A stretch of DNA of 64,000 bases from Anisus vortex (Eukaryota; Mollusca; Gastropoda; Planorbidae). The notes under the pieces were generated by a model that saw nothing but the letters and a program-made list of their open reading frames with translations, was not told the DNA's origin and made no database searches. The stretch covers positions 19,049,215 through 19,113,214 of the forward strand of contig OX421506.1 in assembly GCA_949126835.1 (NCBI GenBank), in the 5' to 3' direction. Below are positions 1-12,777 of this stretch, one piece after another (within the stretch, counting starts at the first letter, position 1; every line of letters begins with the position of its first letter). Made by a program: the position numbers and the translations under genes.

Positions 1-884
1 ATTGCCTGGCAATTGAAAAATTTCCCGCTACAAAGTTTATACACAGAATAGGTATAGAACAGAATGCACAATCCCTATATACGCAGTCACTAAAAGTTAC
101 CATTTTCCGCAATGCAGCGGTCGCTAGAGACGCTACTATAGTAAAATGTGAAAGGATATCTACGTCTGCCATAAATATATACAATATATATAGGGCCTAC
201 ATTATCTTTCATTATAGGCTTACTTTTATATAAATTTGACTTAATTACCCATTTTGTTTTGAACATTATATGATTAGGCCAATATGATGTAAAAATATTT
301 ATTACCCGGTACTGATTTGAAAAAAAAAATGGCTAAGACGTAGCTCGGTACCGGTAACTAAATTGCTGCGGCTACCGGTACATAAATATATATACTTTTT
401 AAACCAAAATAAACTTTTAAAATTATGAAGGGAAATAGGCATATAATTCATAATGAGTTAATATGAGGTTGTTTATGCTGTTGTTTATCCTTTATGGAGT
501 CAGGAAAGCCATGCAGTTTGACATGCTCTTTTTTACGATAATCAGTCGTTTTCGCATCATTGTTGTAGTTTATTACACAACCGTTTATGCACATTTTGCC
601 GGAAATATTAGCTTTGGGTGTTCGAACTTGTAGATTTGAAGAAAAGGACGTTGTAGGCTAAATAAGCATAAATATAGAGTGTAACCAGGACCGCTGCGTT
701 TAAATAAGCTTAGTATGGCGTCGGTATTACTGCCCAAAGCAGAAATAAAATGCGATTGCGCATTCTGTTTTATACCTATTCTGTGGACATTTACAACACG
801 AATAAAAACGTGAAGGAATTTTTTATTTGCCAGATACAACGTAAGATACCCATTGAAACCATTAATCATTACCAATTATAACAA
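1..884. other. No gene seen
   Basis: AT-rich sequence with scattered pieces of the module repeats (cccgctacaaag, taccggta). The minus open frame at 585-875 has no recognisable features. Confidence 0.6.
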
Positions 885-2440
885 TTTAAAAATATCCCGC
901 TATAAATTACGACGCAAATTAAAACGTGAATATATTTTGTTCTATTCATTCATAAAGTACATTAGCAAAGGTTGAAGCAAAGTTAATTTTAAATGAATAC
1001 GCAAAATTTGATGACGTCATAACGAAAAGCCGGCTAACTATCTCTGCGCAAACTTTGATGACGTCATCCTAAAAAAAATCTCAAAGCCATCCTTTTTTTT
1101 ATTTTTTTAGCGCGATCGATGGAAAAACGATAAAAAGTTGGAACGGCAATTTTAACAAGAAACCAAAATATGTCGTTTTATTCGCGTTTTTTGACCAAAC
1201 TGACCACTGCGGTCATTTAAATTTTTTTTAAACCTTGACAGTGTTCACCGCCGTAACGCAAAGAATATTTGTAGCAAATTTCACGTTTTTATGTCCAGTA
1301 TTTAAAAAGATTATGCGGTATGTACATACCCAGCCAGCCAGCCAGCCACATATTCCTTTTGAGATTTATATATATATATGACTAGCCGATTATGTGCCCG
1401 GTCCTCCGAACCGGCTAAAAGTTATGTTTACATACACTCTAACTACTCAGGCAGTTATAATGAGATTGCCCGCATGACCTACGACACGAATTTAAACGTG
1501 AGGTAATTTTTTATTTGCCCGCTACAACATGAATTACCCGTTAAAATCATTACTCATCACCCATTATAACAATTACAAAATTGCCCGCTTTAAATTACGA
1601 CGCAAATTAAAACATGAATATATTTTGTTCTATTCATTGATAAAGAACATTCGACAGTAGCCTACTTTTATTTTTTTTTTATGATTGTTACGACAAACAT
1701 TAAGTCGCAGACCTATGTTGTGTTGTTTTTGTTTATTTGCTATTTATTTATTTATTGTTGCTTTGGAAGCAAACTTAGAATTAAATTTTCTATTCAACAT
1801 GTAAAACAATAACAAATGAAACCCATATGAAATAATGTTTATAAAACGTATACGACACGAATTAAAACTTTAAAAAGTTGGTTCCGGCAATTTGAACATT
1901 GCCCGGCAAATTAAACATTGCCCGGTAATTTAAACATTGCCCGGTAATTTAAACACTGCCCGGTATTATAAACATTGCCCGGTATTATAAACATTGCCCG
2001 GTAATTTAAACATTGCCCGGTAATTTAAACATTGCCCGGTAATTTAAACATTGCCCGGTATTATAAACATTGCCCGGTATTATAAACATTGCCCGGTAAT
2101 TTAAACATTGCCCGGTAATTTAAACATTGCCCGGTATTATAAACATTGCTCGGTATTATAAACATTGCCCGGTAATTTAAACATTGCCCGGTAATTTAAA
2201 CAATGGCCGTTACCTAGGCGATAAGCCTAAAGGTGCCCAGTTCTCGGAACTGGATAAAAGAACCCATGGAGTTATAAACAATAGTCTTAAGCGGGGATAA
2301 AGTATTTTCCGGTAACTTATACCATTTAAATATTGCATTCCACAAATAACGACGCAAATTAAAACAAAATTTTGTTCCCTTCTTAAACGCATAAATACGC
2401 AAAATTTGATGACGCCATATAATTATAAGCTTAAATATAG
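885..2440. repeat. Repeat module, copy 1
   Basis: Shares long stretches with 2700-3830 and 4200-4700, including the block from a paired CRE-like palindrome through gaccaaactgaccactgcgg, an AGCC microsatellite, and a near-palindrome ccggtcctccgaaccgg. Function unknown. Confidence 0.8.
1884..2206. repeat. 19-bp tandem array (cattgcccggtaatttaaa)
   Basis: About 17 units with two alternating variants (aatttaaa and attataaa). Part of module copy 1. Confidence 0.9.
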
Positions 2441-2699
2441 AGTGTAACCAGGACCACTGCGTTTAAATAAGCTTAGTAATGCGTCGGTATTAAGCTTACT
2501 TCCCGAAACAGAAAAAAAATGCTAAATCTATTTGCTTTGTCCTATGTTTGTAAAGTTTTAAATTATTAATTAGCTTTAAGTCATGATTTCACAGTGTAAA
2601 GTATTAAAGTAGTGATAGATTAAGAAAATCAACTACAGTATTGGTAGTGTAAAGAATTTATGTTGTTTTCGGCACGTAGGCAATTTAAACATGAAGAAA

Positions 2700-3067
2700 A
2701 TTTGTTCCCATCATTGAGATAAAAATCCATGCACATAGTTTGATGACGTCAATTTAAACATGAACGAAAAATGTCCCTTCATCGCTATAAAATCCATGCG
2801 CAAACTTTGATGACGTCATAAAAATAATCTCAGCGCACCCTTTTTTTTCTAACTTTGTGACGAAAAACTATAAAAAGTTGTACTGGCAAAGACAATGTGA
2901 ATCAAAAGTTGTGTTTTTTTCGCGTTTTTTGACCAAACTGACCACTGCGGTCATTTTAATTTTTTTAAAACCTTGACAGTGTTCACCGCCGTAACGCAAA
3001 GAATATTTGTAGCAAATTTCACGTTTTTATGTCCAGTATTTAAAAAGATTATGCGGTATGTACATAC

Positions 3068-3106
<39 letters not shown>

Positions 3107-3830
3107 CATATTCCTTTTGAGATTTATATATATACAAGCCGTTATGTGCCCGGTCCTCCGAACCGGCTAAAAGCTATGTTTACATACACTCTAACTACTC
3201 AAGCAGTTATAATGAGACTGCCCGCATGACCTACGACATGAATTTAAACGTGAGGTAATGTCTAATTTGCCCGCTACAACATAAAATTACCCGTTAAAAT
3301 CATTACCCATTACCCATTATAACAATTAAAAAATTGCCCGTTATAAATTACGACGCAAATTAAAACGTAAATATATTTTGTTCTATTCATTGATAAAGAA
3401 CATTCGACAGTATTTTTATTAAATAGAAAATGATTGTTTGATATGTTTTTTTACGACACGACAAACATTAAGTCGCAGACCTATGTTGTTTTGTTTTTGT
3501 TATTTGCTATTTATTTATTATTGTTGCTTTGGAAGCAAACTTAGAATTAAATTTTCTATTCAACATGTAAAACAATAACAAATGAAACCCATATGAAATA
3601 ATGTTTATAAAACGTATACGACAGGAATTAAAACTTTAAAAAGTTAGTTCCGGCAATTTGAACATTGCCCGGCAAATTAAACATTGCCCGGTAATATAAA
3701 CATTGCCCGGTAATTTAGACATTGTCCGGTAATTTAAACATTGCCCGGTAATTTAAACATTGCCCGGTATTATAAACATTACCCGGTAATTTAAACCTTG
3801 CCCGGTAATTTAAACAATGGTTGTTACCAA
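2700..3830. repeat. Repeat module, copy 2
   Basis: Same order of blocks as copy 1, offset by about 1755 bp: CRE pair, AGCC tract, gtcctccgaaccgg block, then the 19-bp array. Confidence 0.8.
3648..3818. repeat. 19-bp tandem array, second copy
   Basis: About 9 units of the same monomer in module copy 2, fewer than in copy 1. Confidence 0.9.
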
Positions 3831-3974
3831 GGCGATAAGCCTAAAGTTATAATGAGATTTCCCGCTTCACAGTTAATATATACGGCAATTAATAAAACCC
3901 CACCCGTTAAAAAGTTTATCGATGTATACGTCACAAATTTAAATGTGAATGACATTTTGTACGCCCGCTACAAC

Positions 3975-4095
3975 CGAAACGAACTGCAACGTGAAATATT
4001 GCCCGCTAGAAACGAATTGAAACGTGAAATATTGCCCTCTAGAAAAGAATTGAAACGTGAAATATTTCCCGCTAGAAAGATTTTAATGCGTATAC
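3975..4095. repeat. 33-bp tandem repeat
   Basis: Three to four units around gaattgaaacgtgaaatatt followed by gcccgctaga. The 33-bp unit keeps a frame open, giving a short ORF (ELKREI repeats) that I do not consider a gene. Confidence 0.75.
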
Positions 4096-4199
4096 GCCCG
4101 CTTCAAACGAATTGAAAAAGCTAAAAGTTATGTTTACATACACTCTTACTACTCAAGCAGTTATAATGAGAATGCACGCAACAACTACAAAAGTTTATA

Positions 4200-4700
4200 T
4201 TTCGTATACGACACGAATTAAAACGTGAATATATTTTGTTCTATTCATTCATAAAATACATTAGCAAACATTGAAGCAAAGTTAATTTTAAATGAATACG
4301 CAAAATTTGATGACGTCATAACGAAAAGCCGGCTAGCTATCTCTGCGCAAACTTTGATGACGTCATCCTGAAAAAATCTCAACGCCATCCTTTTTTAATT
4401 TTTTTAGCGCGATCGATCGAAAAACTATAAAAAGTTGGAACGGCAATTTTAACATGAACCCAAAATATGTCGTTTTATTCGCGTTTTTTGACCAAACTGA
4501 CCACTGCGGTCATTTTATTTTTTTTAAAACCTTGACAGTGTTCACCGCCGTAACGCAAAGAATTTTTGTAGCAAATTTCACGTTTTTATGTCCAGTATTT
4601 AAAAAGATTATGCGGTATGTACATACCCAGCCAGCCAGCCAGCCAGCCAGCCACATACATACATACATATTCCTTTTGAGATTTATATATATATATGATA
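4200..4700. repeat. Repeat module, copy 3 (partial)
   Basis: Matches copy 1 from about 905, with the CRE pair at 4311 and 4358, up to the AGCC tract. It then breaks off into a TGATA microsatellite. Confidence 0.8.
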
Positions 4701-4757
4701 TGATATGATATGATATATGATATGATATGATATGATATGATATGATATGATATGATA
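4692..4757. repeat. TGATA microsatellite
   Basis: Thirteen or so units of tgata, preceded by a TA run and an AGCC tract at 4628-4652. Confidence 0.9.
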
Positions 4758-4984
4758 TAATAAAAAATTATTTTGTAGGACGTTTCCAATTTATACATTT
4801 AATTTTTGTGCCAGTTAGTCAAACGGCCTAGGAGCCTATAGACAACAAACATATAAATATATCAACAAACAAACTGACGGTAATTATGTACATGAATATA
4901 TGCATATTATACACATTGATGTGTTGAGTGTTATCTAATATGTTACAAACTGTATGTAACTTATATGTCTAAAGAAACGGACAA

Positions 4985-5335
4985 GCTTTATGGCTCTTAA
5001 GTCCAGGATGTAACGATGTAATGAGGTGGATCAATGGGGATAACGGGGCACAGTAAGTTTATGTCCAAGCACTAGCCAATAGGGCGTGCCGCGTAATTAA
5101 CTGTCCGGTATTCGCAAGGAAGATGCATTCTTTCTCTGTGGTGGCTTGATCGTATCCGTGCACTGTCGCCCGATTGCACAATTTCGAGAACAATAGGCCT
5201 GGACATCCAGGCACCGGGCTTGGTGTGACGGGCTGCTGGGCACATTGCTTTCTCCCCTCAAACTGAGACAGTGCAATGAACTCTCCAACGCGCATCGGGG
5301 GCTCTCCCTTCCCCCCCCCCCCCACACACACATCC
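4985..5335. repeat. Unclassified dispersed repeat 'R', copy 1
   Basis: Shares blocks with 34830-35200 and, inverted, 57770-58140: ggctctta(c)gtccag, cactgtcgcccg, and ggcctggacatccaggcacc. Ends in a C run. Possibly a SINE or MITE; the ends are unclear. Confidence 0.6.
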
Positions 5336-5339
5336 CTTA

Positions 5340-5734
5340 GCCGGCAGCTGATCTCCTAATGGTAGCGTATGTAATGTATACAGTTAATCATCTTTGAGGT
5401 CGATGTGTACAGAAGTGCTTTCTGTACAGAAGACTATTGTACCCTTATTTGTAATATAAGTCATTGTTAGTCTGCGTGAACGCTTTAAAATATGATTAGA
5501 ATAACTATAGACATTTAAATTATTCACTCCGCTTCTAGTCTAAATACTTTCCCTTTCTATTTCGCTGTTGTTGTTTAATTTCCTAAAGACTTGAAACATT
5601 TATATATTTAGAAACAAAAAAGAAGTTTAACAATTTTTAACACACAGAAGAGCTGCAAGGATCATTTCTAGCGAATGTTCACAACTGACATCGTAACACC
5701 ACTAGTTAAATCACTAAACCTAGAAACACTAGAG
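5340..5734. other. No feature seen
   Basis: AT-rich unique sequence between repeat R and the hAT fragment. Confidence 0.5.
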
Positions 5735-6830
5735 CAGGGGTCGGAAACCTACGGTACGCGTGCCAGACTTGATTTTCTGTGGAACGCGAGAGACCTCCAA
5801 GAGGATTTTTTTAATACAAGTCAAAACACATTTCAGTGAGTTGAACTTGCATTCATATGGACGGGGTCGAAAAGCATTTGAAGTGTCGGACCACTGGAAT
5901 GGATTTGCATTGAAACTGGACATATCTTGCGGTGAAATCAATTTCAAAACATTTGACTCTTTTCTTAATTTAAGGTATATTAAGGTAGATGAGCTTTTTC
6001 AGAAGTGCAATGAAGCACTCACTGAGGAGTTTTCTAAACAAAGGCAAGACTTCCAAATTCATGGACTCGTGTTTCCATACCAAATTAAGCCTTACTGGTT
6101 TGATCTTACTAAAAACTGCTTAGATCTCAATCTTTTTATTGTGGAGGGAAATCGGCTTTTTTTTTTAATTTTAATCATTCGAAAAATGGGCATCGAAATG
6201 CGATTTGCACGATTTGCAGAAAATCTGAAAGGAATAGCTGCTTAGGAAAATCTGTTGTCAACTGCAAGGCATTCGCTCTACTTTCAGCTTTTGGATTAAT
6301 TTACACTAGTGTACATATTTTATCGCACATGAGAGCTATTTTTAGCATACAAAGAGGTAACTTAAACTTGACCGCTCAGAAGTGACTAAATATGTATCGG
6401 ACATTGAACAATTAGCGAAGAGCATTCAAGGAAAAAGCGCTTATTAATTGATATTACATTCTAATTACATTCAAAAGAGGTTTTATGCTCATCTATCTTA
6501 ATTAGGCATACATATGATTTTTTTTTAAACAAATTAGTTTGTTTTGTTATTGTAATAAGCATAAAAGGCGTATATAATGTAATTATAGTAATTAATAATG
6601 TTTTAAAAAATAAAATCCTTAAATTGACTTTCATAATGCTGTAAATGTCAATTTTATACATCTAATTACACAATGAAAAATGAAAAAAAGCATAATGCTG
6701 AACTTGTATAAGGAAACAATTTTTTTTAACAAGTCCAGTTATAATAAAAAATTTTTCACTCGTTTGGCATCACTAGCATCAAATTTGGAGAATGAATTAA
6801 AGGGAGATAATTAACCGGTTTTCTTTGCGT
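5735..6830 (+). mobile_element. Decayed hAT transposon fragment
   Basis: Starts CAGGGGTCGGAAACC, the hAT-type terminus repeated in several elements of this window. It contains a transposase remnant and, at 6740-6830, sequence matching 52470-52540 of the other copy. No opposite terminus with a target duplication was found. Confidence 0.7.
5760..6395 (+). pseudogene. hAT transposase pseudogene (ZBED/SCAND3-like)
   Basis: An open frame to 6245 contains LNLHSYGRGRKAF, a middle-domain pattern of hAT-derived proteins of the ZBED5/GTF2IRD2 type. In another frame (about 6271-6384) the C-terminal dimerisation motif is recognisable: KAFALLSAFGLIYTSV, then SIQRGNLNL. The conserved CE..FS of the family is lost. 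Frames are broken, so it is not functional. A second copy of the middle region lies at 52500-52682 on the minus strand. Confidence 0.65.
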
Positions 6831-7142
6831 TAATAATTCCAAAAAAAAAAATGTGTGTTTCCTTCAAAAGAAATGTCTTACAATTTGTAACTTAAAATTA
6901 TCAAACTGTAAAAGATAGTTGAAAATTATATTAATATTATATGACTGAAGAATGTATACGGTTGTAAAAATTGCATTAACTACCCAATTTGTATGATCTC
7001 TCCGCATCAATACATATAAATTGCAGTAACATAACGATGCTTAATTGCCGCACCATTAATAATAAATTAATAATAAACAAGCTGAAATCTCTGTTATGCG
7101 GAGATAAGCTTTACAAAAGAATTATGTTTTTTTATACGTAAT

Positions 7143-7371
7143 CAGAGGCGAATTCACATGGGTGGGTAAGCACCCCCCCTTCCTCCCTGGAACAAAGTAA
7201 AATTAATCTTTTTTAACAGATTTATTTAAAAAATATGTACTAAATTCGCAAAAAAAAAGGTTAATGTTTGTCACTCGAAAATCAGCACCCCTCCCCCCCC
7301 CCTGGTATTTGGTAAATATTTGTCACGCGAACGTTTAGCCCCCCTGGAAAAAATTTCTGGCTTCGCCTCTG
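7143..7371. mobile_element. Short hAT-like MITE
   Basis: 229 bp between perfect 10-bp inverted ends CAGAGGCGAA and TTCGCCTCTG. Flanking octamers tacgtaat and tacattac agree at 5 of 8 positions. The interior is C/G-run rich and non-coding. Confidence 0.65.
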
Positions 7372-7985
7372 TACATTACAGACTCTCTTTCTATAAAGAA
7401 TATTATTGCGTCCTACGCTCAACCGTGGACCGAGTCTAGTCTTGCATCTTTATTAATGTTTTAAATGATGTTAAGTTACTGGTTTTCCTGGCTTGTTCAG
7501 GCAACCCATTCCTTACCCGAATGCCACTCGGGAAGAGAGAGTACTATAAACTTCCTAGTATACACGGACACTTTAAATAACAATATATAAAAATTATTTC
7601 ATTTTACAAATTAGAGAAAATAACCTCATATTTTAAACAATTACTTGGGCATATTCAAGAGGGAGTTTTGTATTGTTTTGACTGTTTTTGGTGTTTGTTT
7701 GGCGTTCTAATAACAAGTGTTTGTATCGAATATTTAACATAGTTTCAGAGGCTTAGAAGAACATAAAAATTATGTATTCTTTGTATAATGGATTTTCGTT
7801 TGCCTTCAAAGTGCATTTAAAGTGTTCTACATCGAAAATCTTACCGTAGATTTGGAAAGCTTTCTAGCTTGGGCACCTTCTAGCTCCACATCTAGGTATT
7901 CCTCTTTGCCTGACTGAAGAACATATTTTTTAACATTAGTTATTAGAGTGATGAAAGTATAAAAGCCTACTACAAATTATACAAT
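7372..7985. other. No feature seen
   Basis: Unique AT-rich sequence up to the 14-bp satellite. Confidence 0.5.
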
Positions 7986-10900
7986 AAGTGCATTTCAATA
8001 CGTACATCTCAATACGTGTAACTCAATACGTACATCTCAATACGTACAGCTCAATACGTACATCTCAATACATGTAACTCAATAATTACATCTCAATACG
8101 TATAACTCAATACGTACATCTCAATACGTACATCTCAATACGTATATCTCAATACGTACATCTCACTACATACAGCTCAATACGTATATCTCAATACGTA
8201 CATCTCAAAACCTACATCTTAATAAGCATCTCTCAATGCGTACAGCTCAATACGTACAGCTCAATACGTACATCTCAATACGTACATCTCAATACATATA
8301 TCTCAATACGTACATCTCAATACGTACATCTCAAAAAGCATCTCTCAATACGTACAGCTCAATACGTACAGCTCAATACGTACATCTCAAAACATACATC
8401 TCTATACGTACATCTCAATGCGTACAGCTAAATACGTACATCTCAATCCGTACATTTCAATACCTATATCTAAAAACGTACATCTAAGTACGTACATATC
8501 AATACGAACATCTCAATAACCATCTCTCGATAAGTACAGCTCAATACGTCCATCTCAATACGTACATCTCAATACGTACATCTCAATACGTACATCTCAA
8601 TAAGTACACCTCAATACGTACATCTCAATACGTACATCTGAATACGTACATCTCAATAAGTACAACTCAATACGTACATCTCAATACATACAGCTCAATA
8701 CGTACATCTAAATAAGTACAACTCAATACGTACATATCTATATTTATATCTCAATACGTACATGTCAATACGTACATCTTAATACGCACATCTCAAAACG
8801 TACTTTTTCAATAAGCATCTCTCAATACGTACATCTTAATACGAACATCTCAATACGTACATCTCAATACGTACATCTCAATACGTAATTCTTAATACGT
8901 ACAACTCAATACGTACATCTCACAACCTACATCTCAATACGTTCATCTCAATACGTACATCTCAAAACGTACATCTCAATACGTATATCTCAATACGTAC
9001 AGCTCAAAACGTACATCTTAACACATACATCTCAATACGAACATCTCAGTACGTACATCTAGATACGTACATCTCAATACGTATTTCTTATTGCGTACAA
9101 CTCAATACGTACATCTCAATACGTACATCTAAATACGTTCAGCTCAATACGTACATCTAAATACGTACCTCTCAATATGTACATCTCAATTCGTTCAGCT
9201 CAATACGTACATCACACTACGTACATCTGAATACGTACATCTCAATACGTACATATCAATACGTATATCTCAATACGTACATCTAATTACGTACATCTTA
9301 ATACGTACAACTCAATACGTACATCTCAATACGTATATCTCAATACGTACATTTCATTACGTACATCTTAATACGTGTATCTCAATAAGCATCTCTCAAT
9401 ATGTACATCTCAATACGTGCATCTCAAAACGTAATTCTGAATACGTATATATCAATACGTACATGTCACTAAGCATCTCTTAATACAAACAGCTCAATAC
9501 GTCCATCTCAATACGTACATCTCAAAACTTACATCTCAATACGTACATCTCAATACGTTCACCTCAATACGTACATCTCAATACGTACAACTCAATACGT
9601 ACATCTCAATACGTTCAGCTTAATACGTACATCTCAATACGTACATCTCAATACGCACATCTCAATACGTACATCTCAAAACCTACATCTCAATACGTTC
9701 ATCTCAATACGTACATCTCAAAACGTACATCTCAATACGTAGATCTCAATACGTACAGCTCATAACGTACATCTTAACACATACATCTCAATAGGAACAT
9801 CTCAATACGTACATCTAGATACGTACATCTCAATACGTAATTCTTAATGCGTACAACTCAATACGTACATCTCAATACGTACATCTCAATACGTTCAGCT
9901 CAATACGTACATCTAAATACGTACATCTCAATATGTACATCTCAATTCGTTCAGCTCAATACGTACATCACAATACGCACATCTGAATATGTACATCTCA
10001 ATACGTACATATCAATACGTATATCTCAATACGTACATCTAATTACGTACATCTTAATACGTACAACTCAATACGTACATCTCAATACGTATATCTCAAT
10101 ACGTACATCTCATTACGTACATCTTAATACGTATAGCTCAATAAGCATCTCTCAATACGTACAACTCAATACGTACATCTCAATACGTAATTCTGAATAC
10201 GTACATATCAATACGTACATGTCACTAAGCATCTCTTAATACGTACAGCTCAATACGTCCATCTCAATACGTACATCTCAAAACTTACATCTCAATACGT
10301 ACATCTCAATACGTTCATCTCAATACGTACATCTCAATACGTACATCTAAAAACGTACATCTCAATACGTATATCTCAATACGTACAGCTCATAACGTAC
10401 ATCTTAACACAAACATCGCAATACGTACATCTCAATACGTACATCTCAATACGTACATCTCAATACGTACATCTCATTACGTTCAGCTTAATACGTACAT
10501 CTCAATACGTACATCTCAATACATACATCTCAATACGTATAGCTCATTACGTACATCTTTATACTCGCATCTGAATACGTACATCTCAATACGTACATCT
10601 TAAAACTAACATCTTAATACGAACATCTCAATACGTACACCTCAATAGGTACATCTCAATACATACATCTCAATACGTATATCTCAATAAGCATCTCTCA
10701 ATACGTACATTAAATACGTACATCTCAATACGTACATCTCAATACGTACATCTCAATACGTAATTCTTAATACGTACAACTCAATAGGTACATCTCAATA
10801 CGTACATCTTAATGCGTTCAGATCAATACGTACATCTCAATACGTACATCTCAATACGTACATCTCAAAACGTACATCTCAATACGTATATCTCAATACG

Positions 10901-11977
10901 TACAGCTCATAACGTACATCTTAACACATACATCTCAATACGAACATCTCAATACGTACATCTAGATACGTACATCTCAATACGTATTTCTTATTGCGTA
11001 CAACTCAATACGTACATCTCAATACGTACATCTAAATACGTTCAGCTCAATACGTACATCTAAATACGTACCTCTCAATATGTACATCTCAATTCGTTCA
11101 GCTCAATACGTACATCACACTACGTACATCTGAATACGTACATCTCAATACGTACATATCAATACGTATATCTCAATACGTACATCTAATTACGTACATC
11201 TTAATACGTACAACTCAATACGTACATCTCAATACGTATATCTCAATACGTACATTTCATTACGTACATCTTAATACGTATATCTCAATAAGCATCTCTC
11301 AATATGTACATCTCAATACGTGCATCTCAAAACGTAATTCTGAATACGTATATATCAATACGTACATGTCACTAAGCATCTCTTAATACAAACAGCTCAA
11401 TACGTCCATCTCAATACGTACATCTCAAAACTTACATCTCAATACGTACATCTCAATACGTTCACCTCAATACGTACATCTCAATACGTACACCTCAATA
11501 CGTACATCTCAATACGTTCAGCTTAATACGTACATCTCAATACGTACATCTCAATACGCACATCTCAATACGTACATCTCAAAACCTACATCTCAATACG
11601 TTCATCTCAATACGTACATCTCAAAACGTACATCTCAATACGTAGATCTCAATACGTACAGCTCATAACGTACATCTTAACACATACATCTCAATAGGAA
11701 CATCTCAATACGTACATCTAGATACGTACATCTCAATACGTAATTCTTAATGCGTACAACTCAATACGTACATCTCAATACGTACATCTCAATACGTTCA
11801 GCTCAATACGTACATCTAAATACGTACATCTCAATATGTACATCTCAATTCGTTCAGCTCAATACGTACATCACAATACGCACATCTGAATATGTACATC
11901 TCAATACGTACATATCAATACGTATATCTCAATACGTACATCTAATTACGTACATCTTAATACGTACAACTCAATAC
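7986..11977. repeat. 14-bp satellite array, left part
   Basis: Tandem copies of a monomer near tacatctcaatacg, with variants such as a gcatctctcaataa form. Each standard unit carries the palindrome TACGTA. Variant monomers recur with a longer period: the landmark at 9847 returns at 11750 (1903 bp), so higher-order repeats exist. The monomer has no stop codon in any plus frame, so long apparent ORFs with a 14-residue repeat arise. I do not treat them as genes. Confidence 0.93.
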
Positions 11978-12603
11978 TGTTACGAATCTCGGTCATAAAT
12001 GAATGACGTAGTAAGGCATAGACCTCTTAACAAGTGCGTATCAGAGTCCAAGGCGACCAAGGTTTGACCTTTATGCCCTGAGGGCAGTTTAAATAAAATA
12101 ATTCGTTCAAATTCCGTGGAAATTGGAGGATAATTCTGGATCGTAGTAATTATAGAGAAAGAGGTTAAAATGCGTATTAAGACCCTGTAGAATCTTCGAT
12201 GATAGTTTTCTTTGGAAAGTCCCGACCTCCTTAAAGTTAGTTCAGTTCAGAAGTTTGTCGAGTGAAGTCGCTATATTCATTTGTATATAATATGCCATTT
12301 ATTTTGAAATACTTATGTTGCCATCAGTTGATGAAGTTTATTGATCGTTTATATTGAGTCTACAATTTAAATAAAATTGTTTATTCAACAACTGGAGTGG
12401 TTTGATCTATCATTGTTGAGAAAGGTACTGAAGATAATTATCACGAATATAACTACATTGCTGCATAGACCTGTCAGTCAAGGAACCCCTAGCTTGGGCT
12501 ACAGATTAGCAGAATCTAGAGACTTCTAATAAAGATACAACTATATTCATTGAATCCGATTTAACGAGTCGTAATAATAGTCATCATAAAGAGGGCCATA
12601 ATA
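11978..12603 (+). repeat. 5' LTR of element 1
   Basis: Begins TGTTACG and differs from the 3' LTR at only four positions that I can see in 626 bp (about 99.4 % identity), so the insertion is young. Confidence 0.88.
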
Positions 12604-12604
12604 G

Positions 12605-12622
12605 TTTGGGGTCTGCGTCCGA
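12605..12622 (+). promoter_or_regulatory. Primer-binding-site-like sequence, element 1
   Basis: Directly after the 5' LTR lies TTTGGGGTCTGCGTCCGA. It resembles a diverged tRNA-Pro PBS; element 2 has the classic form. Confidence 0.5.
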
Positions 12623-12777
12623 TATAGTTGTATAGTGAAGCATATATTCAAGTTGTGTTGTGTTGTGTGTTGGAGCCGTGACCTACTGAGCAAGCCTAAT
12701 AACGCTGAATTCATTCTTCCGATTGGAAAAACGTAAGTTGGAAAAATTTACCACTTTATAAATCTCTTAACTAAAGA

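Noticed and set aside
8236..8487. ORFs with YVHLNTYISIRTSQ repeats across the 14-bp satellite (also 9847, 10812, 11750, 18883, 19821, 21139, 21431 and 21501)
   Set aside because: They follow from a stop-free 14-bp monomer, start and stop wherever monomers mutate, and appear in overlapping frames.
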